A stretch of DNA of 64,000 bases, taken from Ligustrum vulgare (Eukaryota > Streptophyta > Magnoliopsida > Lamiales > Oleaceae). Position 1 is the first letter of the stretch. Each line of letters begins with the position of its first letter. Of this stretch, positions 1 to 11,682 are shown one piece after another. A program made the translations under genes and the position numbers. Location: contig OY743190.1 of the NCBI GenBank assembly GCA_963555705.1, positions 12,313,501-12,377,500 of the forward strand. Reading direction: 5' to 3'. The notes under the pieces were generated by a model. That model searched no databases. It saw only the letters and a program-made list of their open reading frames with translations, and had not been told where the DNA came from.

Positions 1-1
1 A

Positions 2-415
2 CAGTCTGGACCAACTGAGAAACGTAAATGCGAGGACAACAATGAAAAAGGAATACTGGACTCCTCAAAGAAAGGAAAATGGAACTCAACTACAAACGAC
101 TTCCAACAGCATCCGATTTGTGGGAAATGCCAAAAGCGCCATGTTGGAGTGTGTCTCATGGGAACTCGTGCATGTTTCAACTGCAGAGAAACGGGTCATG
201 TGGCAAAACTCTGTCCTAAAGGTCAGAAGCAACAACAACAATATAAGTTTGAGGATCTTCCTAAAGGGCAAGCCCGGGTGTTTGCACTCACCGAGCAGGA
301 AGAAGATCAGGACCGCAATACTTTAGCAGGTAGCATTATTATATCTCATACACCTGCTCATGCTTTGATGAAATCTCCCTTAAGTGAATTTTTATGCACC
401 TATGGAACATGCTAG
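2..415 (+). pseudogene. Ty3/gypsy gag C-terminus with two zinc knuckles, truncated
   Basis: Open from the window edge in the frame of position 2. It reads through a basic linker into two cysteine clusters, ICGKCQKRHVGVC and CFNCRETGHVAKLCP; the second is a canonical CX2CX4HX4C knuckle. Paired knuckles separated by LMGTRA-like residues are typical of gag in the Tekay/Del group of chromoviruses (family knowledge). The frame then reads HTPAHAL, where protease (DSG motif) would normally begin, but it switches to unrelated residues and stops at 415. The element therefore lost protease, reverse transcriptase and integrase, and gag runs almost straight into the 3' end. The lineage is moderately sure; the deletion is clear. 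Confidence 0.75.
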
Positions 416-530
416 TACCCCCCTTAGAGGTTGATATTTCCCCATGAGAGGTGTTAAGTGCAAAACACATAGAGAAGAAGAAAAATTTCGAGGGCGAAAT
501 TTATTTTAAGTGGAGCAGTTTGTAACACCT

Positions 531-1149
531 CGAATGTTCATCGCTAACCGTTAATTTCAAAAACAAGTCCTATTTTAAAAAAAAAAAATATTTGAAAGTT
601 TAAGTAACGATTGACGATAATTTAGGGACCGATGTGTAAATTTTATAAGCCCAGAATTTTTGGTATGCAATTACCCGAAAATCTGCCATGGTTTAATTAA
701 GGAGAAATTTTATGTTATGGGAAAGTCAAATGAAACTTTATGAAATTGGTGTAATCATTTCACTAATTTGATATAATTAAAATTAATTTCCTTACAACCT
801 TTTATGTCAAATTAATGTGTTCATATATATATTTGACATGTGTTTATAGACTTAAGTAAAAGAGAGCATCTTGTGCAAAGTTATTCCAATTAGAATTATT
901 ATTATACTCCTAATAAACCTCAACATAACTTAATGGAAGCAAAATACCCAGACTCGTGACGTCCTCGTCGCGCTTAACATATCTGAGGATCTGTTGCCGG
1001 TGTTGGGATTCTAGAGGTGGCTCCCGCCCTAAGGCGTAGCATTTAGTTCCCGATTTTCGATTGGCGGCAGGTCTCTAATACCATTTGTAACGACCCGGGT
1101 CCCATCTAACGGCCGGGACAGCCCGTTAAGTGGGACCCGGGTCGTTACA
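531..1149 (+). repeat. 3' LTR of the gypsy deletion derivative
   Basis: It starts TGTAACACCTCG directly after the polypurine-like tract and ends CGGGTCGTTACA, so it has TG...CA ends and is 619 bp long. The terminal 64 bp form a hairpin. The first half is AT-rich, while the last ~190 bp are GC-rich and include CCCGCCCTAAGGCG. No open reading frame is present. Confidence 0.7.
1086..1149 (+). repeat. Perfect 19-bp inverted repeat at the LTR end
   Basis: TGTAACGACCCGGGTCCCA at 1086-1104 is exactly reverse-complemented at 1131-1149, with a 26-nt loop. The arm also repeats the TGTAAC start of the LTR itself. It is a likely hairpin in RNA or single-stranded DNA at the U5 end. Confidence 0.9.
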
Positions 1150-1664
1150 TGAAGTATATACATAACTAAATAGTATCAAAGATTAGGAATAAAATGATAT
1201 AGGAAATCCATTGTTTTTCTCTCTCCCCCCTCTTAGAGTATTTCTCCAGTCTACTGTTTTGTTTTATTACGAATTTTATGAGTAAGTCTCACAGAAAATT
1301 ATGGATGCTGGCTTGTTGACCTTGTCTGTAGCTTATCATACTTATTTCCTGTTATAAGTTGTAAACTATTTCTGATAAGAGATTTTTATTGTTGCATTTT
1401 AATAATATATTTTTTCCCCCTATCACAATTATGAAATGAATCATTTTTTACAAATAGGGGAAAAAAAGAAGCAGCATTTTTTACAAGATGAAGAGGTTGT
1501 AGTCTTTATTTAATATGATTTTTCTGTTCTTATATTTCTGCATACAACACCTAGTAGGAAACATGACATCCTCATGTTAATCCTTGTGGCTGAATCAAAA
1601 TTGATTTTCATGTAGTCTTGAAAATTTACATTATTTCCCTTACATATCAATTTTATTGGTAAAG
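1150..1664 (+). other. Intron or 5' sequence of ALDH5F1, no exon recognised
   Basis: AT-rich sequence between the LTR and the first recognised exon. I looked for the preceding ALDH exon (the residues before [12 protein letters not shown]) and did not find it, so it must lie left of the LTR or be lost. Confidence 0.6.
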
Positions 1665-4600
1665 CTTGGAGCAAACTCACTGCTGCCGATAGGAGCAAAT
1701 GCTTAAGGAAATGGTATGATTTGATAATGGCCCACAAAGAAGAGCTTGGACAACTTATAACCCTGGAGGGAGGAAAACCTCTGAAAGAGGCCATTGGCGA
1801 GGTACCTGGCTCTCAAATCTCTCTCTAGAAATGAAAGCATTGTGCATGCGCATTTTAATATTTGGAGCACTCAAGAACTTGTTCATCACAGGTTAGCTAT
1901 GGGGCGAGTTTCATAGAGTACTATGCTGAAGAGGCAAAACGTGTGTATGGTGACATCATTCCAGCCACATTACCAGATCGCAGGTTGTTTGTTTTAAAAC
2001 AGGTGAATTTTCAATCCCAATTATGCTATGAATTCTGGCTATAGGGCATTCTTTAAAATATTGGTGCACACCTGTCCTAGAAGAAGAAGGCAAAGCAAAA
2101 TGCTTGGTGATTTTTCTCAACAAGGAAACATCCTCTGTTACGTTGAGAAACTATAAGTTGCTTCATGTTACAACAAACTGATTGTTTTGGATCCTAGTTT
2201 CAGTTCTTGGACATTTAGAGCCTGTTTGTAATGTGAAATTTTGATTTTTTTAGTTTTTTTTTTAGTTTTTTGATGGATATGTGGTTTAAAAATGTTTGAA
2301 AAGTCATAAATGATGGTCTTGACTAAGAATGGAGGGTTGAGATTGAGTTTGAAAAGTTGTGGTAAAAGTTTTACCTTTATCAAACAAGCTCTTAGTAACT
2401 CTCAACCAACAATCTTAAGGCCGAAAAAGGAACATAGCAAGATCTTAGCATTTATTGTAAATATTGTAATTCATAAAATAATATTATCTCTATAGAAAAT
2501 GGGTTGAGCCTTGTAGAAAGTAATACATATATCACATTCTAGAAATGCATATGTTTCTTATAAACGGCAACTTGTAACAGTTAAACATTTTGTTGGTTAA
2601 CATGTTCTCGCCTTGTCTTCTTTTTCCTAATTTTTTGACTTCTTACATGTTGTTCTGCATTATTGTTCTTAGTAAATAGATCCAGTAAGCATATATTGTT
2701 ATTGAATGTTTTGATAGAGTAACTAAGATGACGTTCTGTTTGTATTTTATTTTGTATTTTCATTTTCGAAAATGTTTTGTGTTTTGTGTTTTTATTTTTG
2801 TTTTCAAATTTGCTGAAAACGCGTTTGGTTTGTCATTTTTGAAAACTGTTTTTGAAAATGAAAAGCTGGAAAACACGTTCTGTTTGAAATTTTGCAGAAC
2901 ACTATTTAAACTATTTTTAATTAATTTGCTTGCAGAATACTACTAACTCCAACTCAAATTTTCTTTCACAATACCCTAAAAATATGGTTACATGCAACAC
3001 ACTAATGTGAGCATTAAGAGTCTATATTAACACAGCTTGGTCAGGTTCGGGACTTGAGAAAGCTCTACTTCTATTAAAATCCAGAAAATGCAAGTTCTTT
3101 CATAACCAACAGAGTCCATTTATCATTGCATTTTTTGAAATATAATAACAAGAATTCTCATTTAATTTTTTTTTTTTTTTTTAATGTTGATATTGAATTC
3201 AATAAAACTTTATTTAAACTAAGTTCCAAGTTAGGATAATTCTAAAAAAAAAAAAAAAAAAAAAATCTTTATTTAGGCTTAGTTCCAAGCTAGGATAATT
3301 CTAAAAAAAATAATAATAATAAAAAAAATTTATATTAAGCTTAGTTCTAAGTTAAGATAATTCTATAAAAAAATAAAAAAAATAAAAAATTCCCAAAACG
3401 CGTTTTCTGCGTTTTGGACATTTTTTGTCGAAATACACACAAAACGCCCAAAACGATGTTTCGGGAGTTTTCCGTTTTGTGTACAATTTTTTTGTTTGTT
3501 TTCCAAAATGTGTTTTCGAAAATGATAAAGAGAACGCGTTTTTAACGTTTTCGAAAATAAAAACAGAAAACGACCTCAAAACAGCAAAGAGAACAGGGGC
3601 TAAGATTTTGTTTGAAGAGGAGGGGGGGGGGGGGTGTTGTGAAGAATTAAACTTAGACGGAAAATAAATTCTCTCATGCAATATTTTACCTGATGTGATA
3701 TGTAGCTATAAAAGATCGGAAAATGTTCATTACATGAAATGGAAAAACTACTCTGACTCTCTTATTTTGCGATCAATCACGTGACAGTTTAACATTTTGT
3801 TGGTTCACATGTTCTTACCTCATCTTCTTTGTCCTAGTTTTTCTTGACTTCTTGCACGTTGTTCTGCACTATCTCTTAGTAAATAGATCCACGTAAGCAT
3901 ATATTGTTATTGAATGTTTTGAGGGAGTAACTAAGAATTTTTTTTTTTTTTTTTTTTTGGGGGCGGGGGATTAAAAATTGAATTAAACTTAGAAGGAAAA
4001 TAAATTCTCTCATGCAATATTTTACCTGATGTAGCTATAAAAGATTGGAAAACGTTCACTAAATGAAATGGAAAAACTACTCGGACTCTCTTATTTTGCG
4101 ATCAATCATGTCCTTTTCTGCTATGAATATAAACTTATGATTATGATTGAAGGTTTTGATGGCCAGTTTTGTATGAATTTTTAGAGTTCAGGTATCCTTG
4201 TTATTATTGGTTTACTGTGTTACAAGTTATTCGAAATAATGTAATTTCTTTTGCAGCCAGTGGGGGTTGTTGGTGCAATTACACCCTGGAATTTTCCTTT
4301 GGCCATGATCACTCGGAAGGTAGGTTTCAGCTTGTGTCATATGGTTGAATATTGCATAACTTTGTTACTGGGAATCACATTGGGAAAAGGAAAAACTGGA
4401 TTGTTTGTTTCACCTACCAGATTGCCCCTGCCCTTGCTTGTGGATGCACAGTTGTCATAAAACCTTCTGAACTGACACCATTGACTGCATTAGCAGCAGC
4501 CGATCTCTCCATTCAAGCTGGAATACCATCAGTGAGTCTCATTTTAAACCATTTAAATACAGAAAATCTCTATGTGTTGGCATTGCATCAGGGCTGAAAC

Positions 4601-7600
4601 TACTCTCTATTACGCTACGAACTGTTGAAATTTGAGGTTAAGGTCTTCTTTATTTTTGTCATGGTCTTATGCACTGTAGGATTAGATTGAAATTGTTTTT
4701 GATATTCTTGCCGCATCTCAGAGAGAAGGGGAATGACTCTTCTTCTCCCTGTACTACCATCCAAACATACCTGCCTTTCTAAGTTGATTGCATATCACAT
4801 GTGGATTGGGTTTCTAAGTTCACTTTAAAATATGATTTATACCTTCCTCCTGCTAGTTAACTAAATATATCTTTCATCATAAATTGTTCTTAGTTGTAGA
4901 AGCTAATCAAAACATTTAGAAATTATCGTCTTATAAAGCAGTCAATGCCAACTACTTTTTGCCTATGCAACTAAGTGAGGCGATTTTGTGCTTGACGTGC
5001 ATAATCACCTGTATTTTAAAAACCATGTGAAACAAGAAATATATGCCAATTGATTCAAGCTGTATGAGGATGACGAGGGATATGAAAGAGAAAGGATGAA
5101 GAAAATTAGAGGACTAATAATATTATCAAATCTAATGGCCTGGATATTTCTCTAAACACGTTATGAGTTGGGATGACTTGTGTGATCTGTAACAATCATC
5201 CAAAATGAACCTATTTGTTATTCATCTTTTTTCTCAAGCAATTACACAAAAGCTGATCCTTTCCACTATATGTAATGACATCTCAATTTGGTTTCGTACT
5301 TCATATGTTCTGATTGGGATGATCTCTACATGTCAGGGTGCTATAAACGTTGTAATGGGAAACGCTGCTGATATTGGAGAAGCTTTACTTGCAAGTTCAA
5401 AGGTTTGCTTTTAGCTTTTCTGTTTAAACAATCAGATGCATAATCACTCACAGACACAAAAAAAGAAGGCCACTGAATGTTTTTTATGAGTATATTTAGG
5501 TAAGAAAGATAACATTCACTGGGTCAACAGCTGTCGGAAAAAAATTAATGGCAGGTGCTGCTGGGACTGTGAAAAAGGTAGGCAATTAGGATGCCTGCAC
5601 TCTCAAATGGATATCTTTTGATCCTATCTCATGTCAAATTCTCATGCCTGTAGGTCTCCCTAGAACTTGGTGGCAATGCACCATGCATAATCTTTGATGA
5701 TGCAGATCTAGAAGTAGCTTTGAAAGGAACTGTAAGAAAGCATTTATCTCATCCTTCAAATTATCACGTGCACTGTTATTGTTAGACCTAATGATGATTT
5801 AGAGAGTTTTATCCATTTACCACCCACGTTTCCCCTCTTTCAGCTATTGTTAGATAAAAAATTTCTATAGAAGTATTAATTGGCAGACTTCAAGTTTTTT
5901 TGGCTCATTGGTATGCCAAAAGCCAAATTGGAATCGCACGTTTTGCTGGAATCTTGTTGGATGGAAATAGTTTTCAATATTCTCTGCATGGTGGTTTTCC
6001 TTTGCCTTATCCGTAGAAGCTTGGCCTGAGTCCTTTTTAATTTGTAAAAGTTTGTCTTGTGGAATAACTGATCTAAATCTCTCCTTCATTCCAAAAAGCA
6101 ACTTGTATCAAAATGTTTTCACGTCGACTAAAACCTCTAAACTAGTTAACAGTTGACAATGGTAATACAAATAGAGTAGAAAGATTTATACGCCTAGATA
6201 ATGACAGAAAATTGAAGCATAGATCGGTAATGGCAGACTGTACAACAGCAGACCTGCTTTTAACGCGGACAGTCTAAAGAATTGACCTGCTTATGGGAGT
6301 TGGAAAATTATTGGAGTTTTCCATGCGGGGCAGGATGGGGTTGGGGGATTACTTTGTTTGTATTTGCATTTTTTTTGAGTTTATCATGGACTAGTCATGA
6401 CCATTAAATTCCTTGTCAATGTATTTATGGCTTTTAAAGTTTCTTGAAGATGCATCAAGTCACTGCTACTTGGAGTATAATGTTTTCGCAATATGGAATT
6501 CTATGGTCTGTATACGTGGAGGAATTTGGTCTTTTTGTTCATATTCACATTTTAGTTTTCTTTTGTCACCCCTCTGGAGTATGCTCAGATTTTGTCATCC
6601 ATCAACATCTTCATGGAGAAATACTTTTAAGCTTCAGATTATCGACTTATTTACCCTAACAAAACTCAACTGGCCTAAGGTTACATCCTCCGTGAACATC
6701 AGTATGTCACATCCTTTTTTCGTGTTTGAGCAACTTACACCACCGATTAATATCAACACTGTGGTTTCTGAGATGGTCTACAACTCTATGTTAACTGATT
6801 TTGCTGTTGCTAGTGTACATAAACTGCAGTCTTTGTTTAGGGGAATTGCTTCCTAATTGTCTATGCAATTTTGTTGTTGCAGTTGGCAACAAAATTCCGT
6901 AACAGTGGACAAACATGTGTTTGCGCAAATAGAGTACTCGTGCAAGAAGGTAATTGGTGAAAACCGAACTTTGTTTACTTGGTTCTTCACCCCGAAAGGT
7001 TTTGTCCTACTTTTATATGAATGTGGTGCATTGGTTCATGTCTCGAACAAGTGGTATTGATGAAATGCCTTCTTGACTTAGTTGCATTTGTTTGTACTCA
7101 TATTTTTTGGACTATAACATTCATCATAAAAATACTTAGATATGTTTGTAGGCTCTTCATCTTGTCTCGCAGGATCAGTGGTAAATAACCTGCATAATTT
7201 ACTTAAATATGTTTTATGTATTTATTATTTTCAGCAGAATGTTTGGACCGTTTGGTCTTCATCTTCTCTTGCAGGAATCTATGAAAAATTTGCAAATGCC
7301 TTTTCCAATGCTGTGCAGAGTATGAAAGTTGGGGATGGTTTTGGTGAAGGTGTGGTTCTGGTAGGCAACTGTTCTCATTCAGATAAATTTCTCGTGTATT
7401 TTATCTTTCTGTCTGTTTTAAGTTATTCATGCATTGTATTCAGGCTTGATGCCTAATATGTAAAAATGTTCAATTTTCATGATATGACATCTTCCATCAA
7501 TTTGTTTACAGGTTCCTGGTTTTCCCTATCTTTATAATTCGAAGCAACTCACAGATCTAGTTTGCACTTACTGTTTATTTCTTATGCAGGGTCCGCTAAT

Positions 7601-9854
7601 TAATGATGCTGCAGTGCAAAAGGTCAGTTTTCTGCTTTAAAATTTTCATCTGTGTTATGCAATGTAACATGATACTTGTAATATTTCCAAAAATATCTTA
7701 TTTGACCCCTTAGGATTTCCTTACAGGTTGACAAATTGGTGCAAGATGCCATCTCGAAGGTTTGTTGACCCTGCTGGTAGAAAATAAAGTTGTATTAAAA
7801 ATTCTTATAAGCAATATATAGCATGTCTATAGATATAAAAAATTCCATTTAGATTGAATGGAGAAATTTCTGGTGAAGTTACATAGTTCTTACACTCGTT
7901 ATGCTATGATATGCTTGTCGCTTTTAGGGAGCTAATGTCCTTGTTGGAGGCAAGAGACATGGTCTTGGACGGACTTTTTATGAGCCTACAGTGATGGCTG
8001 ATGTGAAGGGTGAGATGCTCATATCCAGGTAATGTTGAAACTTGAAAGCCTCAGAATACTCATATAATTTGCAATTTTTAAATTTATAGAAATATGAGTC
8101 CAGCAATGCTTAAAAAATTTGATTTCGTAAGAGATCCCAAGAGTTTTCACTTCAATTATTGGTGACATTGTTGCCTGTTTGTATATGATGATTAAATGCA
8201 TTATTCTGTACACAGCCTTTTCCATTGTATTTATATATAGAGTAATACAGTGACGATTTAGTGCCCACGGTGGGCGCCATAAAACGTGCCCACTATGGTT
8301 GTGATATTACCATGTGTTCATTTATATATTTTTTGGGACACATGGCAACATTACACCCAAAGTGGGTGCCATAAAATGTATCCACTGTGAGCCCTAGATC
8401 AATTCCGTATAACAATAATAGTAAAGAATGGAGTTTATAAACTCTTGATATCAATCTGATGCCTACTAATTGTTATGTTTAGTACTGATTGAAGGCATTA
8501 ACAGGATCTATTATTGTTTGTAATATATCCACGTGACATTATTTTAATTAGTATCGTACAAACCTCCCGAAATAGTGATATTATAACACAATGTTTGTGT
8601 CAATTTCCTCTAGTAATGAACATCAAATGAAATATTGACAACAGAGATGATAAAAGCAAATATTCTGTAGTATTTGACTTCTTACATTTTGGGAATTAGC
8701 TATAGTCCAATGACATGGAGTCCTCCATTGTACTGCATATGTAATGCTACCTTGTTTTTTGATTGACAGCTATTTCTGCAATTAATGTCTAATGGCTTTC
8801 CACTTTAGGGAGGAAGTATTTGGTCCTGTTGCACCTCTTCTGAAATTTAAAACAGAGGAAGAAGCTATCCGCTTAGCCAATGATACCAATGCAGGTCTTC
8901 TGTTTTTCTCCTTGATACTCCATATACTAAACTAGAATTTTATAAATTTATGCTAGTTGCCAGCACCTTAGAATCCTTCGCATGTGCCTAAATAAAATGA
9001 CTTCCTAATGTCAGAAACTATATATAATTCGTGCAGTAGAAGATTGTGCCTTGTACCTATGCTAAATTTGCATATGTAATTTGTAGGACTGGCCGCTTAC
9101 TTCTTCACAACAAATGTTCAACGCTCTTGGCGTGTAGCTGAAGCTCTTGAATATGGAATCGTTGGCGTCAATGAAGGACTGGTTTCAACTGAGGTGGGTT
9201 TAAGTTGTGCATCTCTTGGCAGGAAAATATACCTGTCAATGTTTTTGTTAATTATATAACTGTTATCCTTTCATGTAGGTGGCTCCATTTGGAGGTATGA
9301 AACAATCAGGCATCGGACGTGAAGGATCAAAATATGGGATTGATGAGTTTCTGGAGGTATGGATATTTATAGTTTACCTCATTTATAACAAATTTTAAAA
9401 GTTCCATATTTTGTCTCTTTTATTACTCTTTTCTATCGTCAGATAATCGAGAACCATTAAAATTTACGCCAGATTGGATTTCTATTTCAACCCTGTTTTC
9501 AGCTGTAACAATCACCTTCTGGTAGGATTTATCAAGTCATTAGGTTCTGTGATCTTTCAAGGATCTGCTGTGTTTATCCCTCTTTATCTTCTTTTGATTT
9601 TTACTTGGCAAACGACCTGCTTAGTCCCTTTAGTGGAGGCAGTGGTGCATCGAGTTTAGGCGTTTCACTATTGCTCTTGTTGTCATAGGCTTCCTTTATC
9701 TGACTGAATTGCAGGACAGAATTATACATCTAAAACTTCAAAATGTTCCAAATTTTACCCCATCTTCTTATATTATTTCAATGTCAGTTGGCTGATGTAC
9801 ATTTTCGGGTTTCTCTTGCAGATTAAATATGTATGTTTGGGGAATATGAACTGA
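1665..9854 (+). CDS. ALDH5F1: Succinate-semialdehyde dehydrogenase, mitochondrial (16 exons, 5' exons missing)
   Basis: It oxidises succinate semialdehyde to succinate with NAD+, the last step of the GABA shunt in mitochondria (family knowledge). Exons by conserved peptides and GT-AG borders: 1665-1801, 1892-2002, 4257-4319, 4421-4531, 5337-5402, 5500-5577, 5654-5731, 6883-6949, 7275-7360, 7590-7622, 7727-7759, 7928-8028, 8809-8894, 9087-9193, 9279-9356, 9822-9854. Phases join without a stop and give ~421 residues against ~528 in Arabidopsis, so about 105 N-terminal residues including the transit peptide are upstream. Seen: [19 protein letters not shown] (NAD site), ELGGNAP (general base Glu), GQTCVCANR (catalytic Cys plus the neighbouring redox Cys), [14 protein letters not shown]. 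The exon ending GVVL joins GPLI where Gln usually precedes Gly-Pro, consistent with a Q-to-L change. The long second and seventh introns hold repeats. Confidence 0.93.
2218..2395 (-). repeat. ~180-bp MITE-like repeat, family A copy
   Basis: It begins GCCTGTTTG and ends CAAACAAGCTC, so the ends are inverted. The core (GGTTGAGATTGAG, and AAAAGTT runs) is found reverse-complemented at 11452-11625, 54815-55020 and 56635-56815. It lies in ALDH5F1 intron 2. Confidence 0.6.
2730..3599 (+). mobile_element. Fold-back / MITE-like DNA element, copy 1 (870 bp)
   Basis: It is flanked by CTAAGAT at 2723-2729 and 3600-3606, a 7-bp target-site duplication (8 bp with one mismatch). The ends are long imperfect inverted repeats: the left end has GTTCTGTTTGTATTTTATTTT and ATTTTCGAAAATG, and the reverse complement of the right end has GTTCTCTTTGCTGTTTT and ATTTTCGAAAACG. 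A second copy lies at ~11683-12362. No transposase is present. TSD length suggests hAT or Mutator-like mobilisation; I cannot decide which. Confidence 0.8.
3206..3370 (+). repeat. Three tandem ~65-bp units inside the fold-back element
   Basis: Three units carry TTAGTTCCAAGTTAGGATAAT or close variants (TAAGCTAGG, TTCTAAGTTAAG) followed by an A-rich spacer, starting near 3216, 3280 and 3338. They fill the centre of the element and are not seen in the 11.7 kb copy. Confidence 0.7.
8250..8400 (+). repeat. Small inverted-repeat element in ALDH5F1 intron
   Basis: The left block has GATTTAGTGCCCACGGTGGG and the right block reverse-complements to GATCTAGGGCTCACAGTGG. Inside, GTGGGCGCCATAAAACGTG is repeated directly as GTGGGTGCCATAAAATGTA. 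This looks like a decayed MITE; no clear target-site duplication. Confidence 0.5.
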
Positions 9855-11451
9855 GCTGAATTATCAAGGTTGTATCGTACTCTTTTGCTAAAACACCGGT
9901 GTTTTTGGGTCGAGAACTTAGTTCAGATTGGCTTTTTAAGATCTCTGTATGATAAGCTGCTGAAAGATCTTTGTATCTAAAATAAGTGCCATTCGGCACG
10001 GGGGGTTGGTTGCAAGATGACTTTTTTCTTTTCTTCAAATTTTGGATATAGAATGTTACTCTTTATGTGGTGAAAGGATGACTTCTTCTGAGGTTAGATT
10101 TGCATATTCTTAGATCGATTTTCGTTGTTTTCTCTCCTTTAAAGGATATGGGATAATGGGAGTATTATGTAACTTGTTAGAGAAAAAAGAGTTCGGAACT
10201 GGTTACTGGGATCTGTTTAGTAATTAGGGCTCTCAAGAACTGCTCCAAGTTTTGGCTTTTGAGATAAAAAGGAGACGGTGGCTTGAAAAATTAGATGGTC
10301 CTGCACGAATCAGATTCCTTAGCAACCAGTGAGTAAATGTGGATGAAACCCGAGTTGACTCGGCACAAATTATGGGCTCTCAACTAGACTAAACATAAAA
10401 TCATTTTAACCCCAACTATACTCGTTATTGAAAAAAAAAAAATTTTTTTCTTCGACAAAAAAAAAAAAAAAAAATGAAGAAAAGAATAAACAAATAATTC
10501 CGACAAGAACATGATGATTGATAAAATAGGCAGCTAAACTCTAATATCCTTAAACTAGTCTATGATTATCTCACAATTTGGGATGAAATAAATACGAAAA
10601 TAGAACTTCAATTTAACTTGAACTAATGAAAGATAATTTTTTTTTTTTTTTAAATTATTATTATTATTATTATTATTATTTTATAAATTTTAAGTCTACT
10701 TGTATCAATTTCAATTGCATTAAAAAGATGTATAGTTGGTGTGAACACGGGGTAGGAATATTAAATGAGTCAAGTTATGCGGCTTGGCTTCTCAACCAGG
10801 CGAGCCAGCTCACTTCATTGAACTGTGGCTTGCTCGTTCTACTTCTATCCCTTGTAGCTCATGATTTTTTCCCCCTTAATTTTCTGAACTTGTACTTTTC
10901 ATTAATTTTTATGACAAGTCGGCTTGCATGAAAAATTCACTGCTCAACTTGTTAGTGAGGTGAGGTGAGGTGAGGTGAGACGAACCAAAAGACCCCTAAC
11001 ATCGGCCGAGGTGAGTGGGGGTGTACTTACAATATGCATTTCTATATTAAGTCCCTGTTTTGTATAAATTAAAATTAGATTTTTAATATATTTTGATAAA
11101 GTTGAGGAAATATATGATTGAAAAGTTGTAAGTCCCATTTAACGTGTGATTAAAATTAATTATTAAGTTTGACATCAAATTAAAATCAAATTTTAATCAG
11201 AATCAAACAAGAATTAGTAACTTGATGATTAAAAAAAATTAAGGAAGATTATAAAGATCTAGTGTTGGAGGAATATGGTCCCACAAATTCACCTCAAAGG
11301 AATATATTCATTTAGGAATAAATTCCCAAAGCATATTAAGATGCTTAAAATTTAAGCAAACATGCAATATCCATTTCATAATGCATGATTTTGTACTAAA
11401 ATAAACTTATAGTTGAGAAACAAATTAGAACTACTAAGATTAGAACTACTA
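9855..11451 (+). other. 3' flank of ALDH5F1 and intergenic DNA
   Basis: AT-rich with no coding signal. The early part presumably includes the 3' UTR. Contents include poly-A/T runs at ~10430-10480 and (ATT)n at ~10656-10682. A GC-richer patch (~10740-11030) with GGCTTGGCTTCTC and CGAGCCAGCTCAC may be a decayed non-autonomous hAT, and it carries a run of GTGAG repeats at ~10955-10980. Confidence 0.6.
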
Positions 11452-11625
11452 AGAGACCGTTTAATAACGGAAAAAATTTCACCTTAACTTTTTAAACTCA
11501 ATCTCAACCATTAATTCATAGTCAAATTCACAATTTTTTACTTTTTAAACTTTTTTAAAACACATATCCATAAAAAATAAAAAAATAAAAACTTTTCGCA
11601 TTATCAAATATGTTCTAAAAGTTAA
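11452..11625 (+). repeat. ~175-bp MITE-like repeat, family A copy
   Basis: It carries AACTCAATCTCAACCATTAA, AATTTTTTACTTTTTAAAC and CACATATCC in the same order as the copies at 54815-55020 and 56635-56815, and inverted relative to 2218-2395. Confidence 0.65.
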
Positions 11626-11682
11626 ACCATACCTTAATCTTGAACAACTTTTGAAATGGGACAGCTATTAGAATATTAGATT

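Larger units (their letters stand above)
1..1149 (+). mobile_element. Deletion-derivative Ty3/gypsy element, 3' part
   Basis: It consists of the gag remnant (2-415), a short tail with a purine-rich tract (TTTAAGTGGAGCAG, ~506-520) and a terminal LTR (531-1149). The tail phrase around GAGGGCGAAATTTATTTTAAG is the kind of sequence that precedes the 3' LTR in Tekay/Del elements. The element lies just upstream of the first visible ALDH5F1 exon, so it probably sits in an intron or the 5' region of that gene. The 5' LTR and its target-site duplicate are outside the window; the right flank is TGAAG. Confidence 0.7.
2576..4110 (+). repeat. Tandem duplication in ALDH5F1 intron 2, one copy carrying an insertion
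   Basis: Unit 1 (2576-3783) and unit 2 (3784-~4110) share a start near ACATTTTGTTGGTT and an end near TTATTTTGCGATCAATCA. Unit 1 is interrupted after GAGTAACTAAG by the fold-back element at 2730-3599; unit 2 has no such insertion and so serves as an empty site. Both units share AAATAAATTCTCTCATGCAA late in the unit. Confidence 0.85.
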
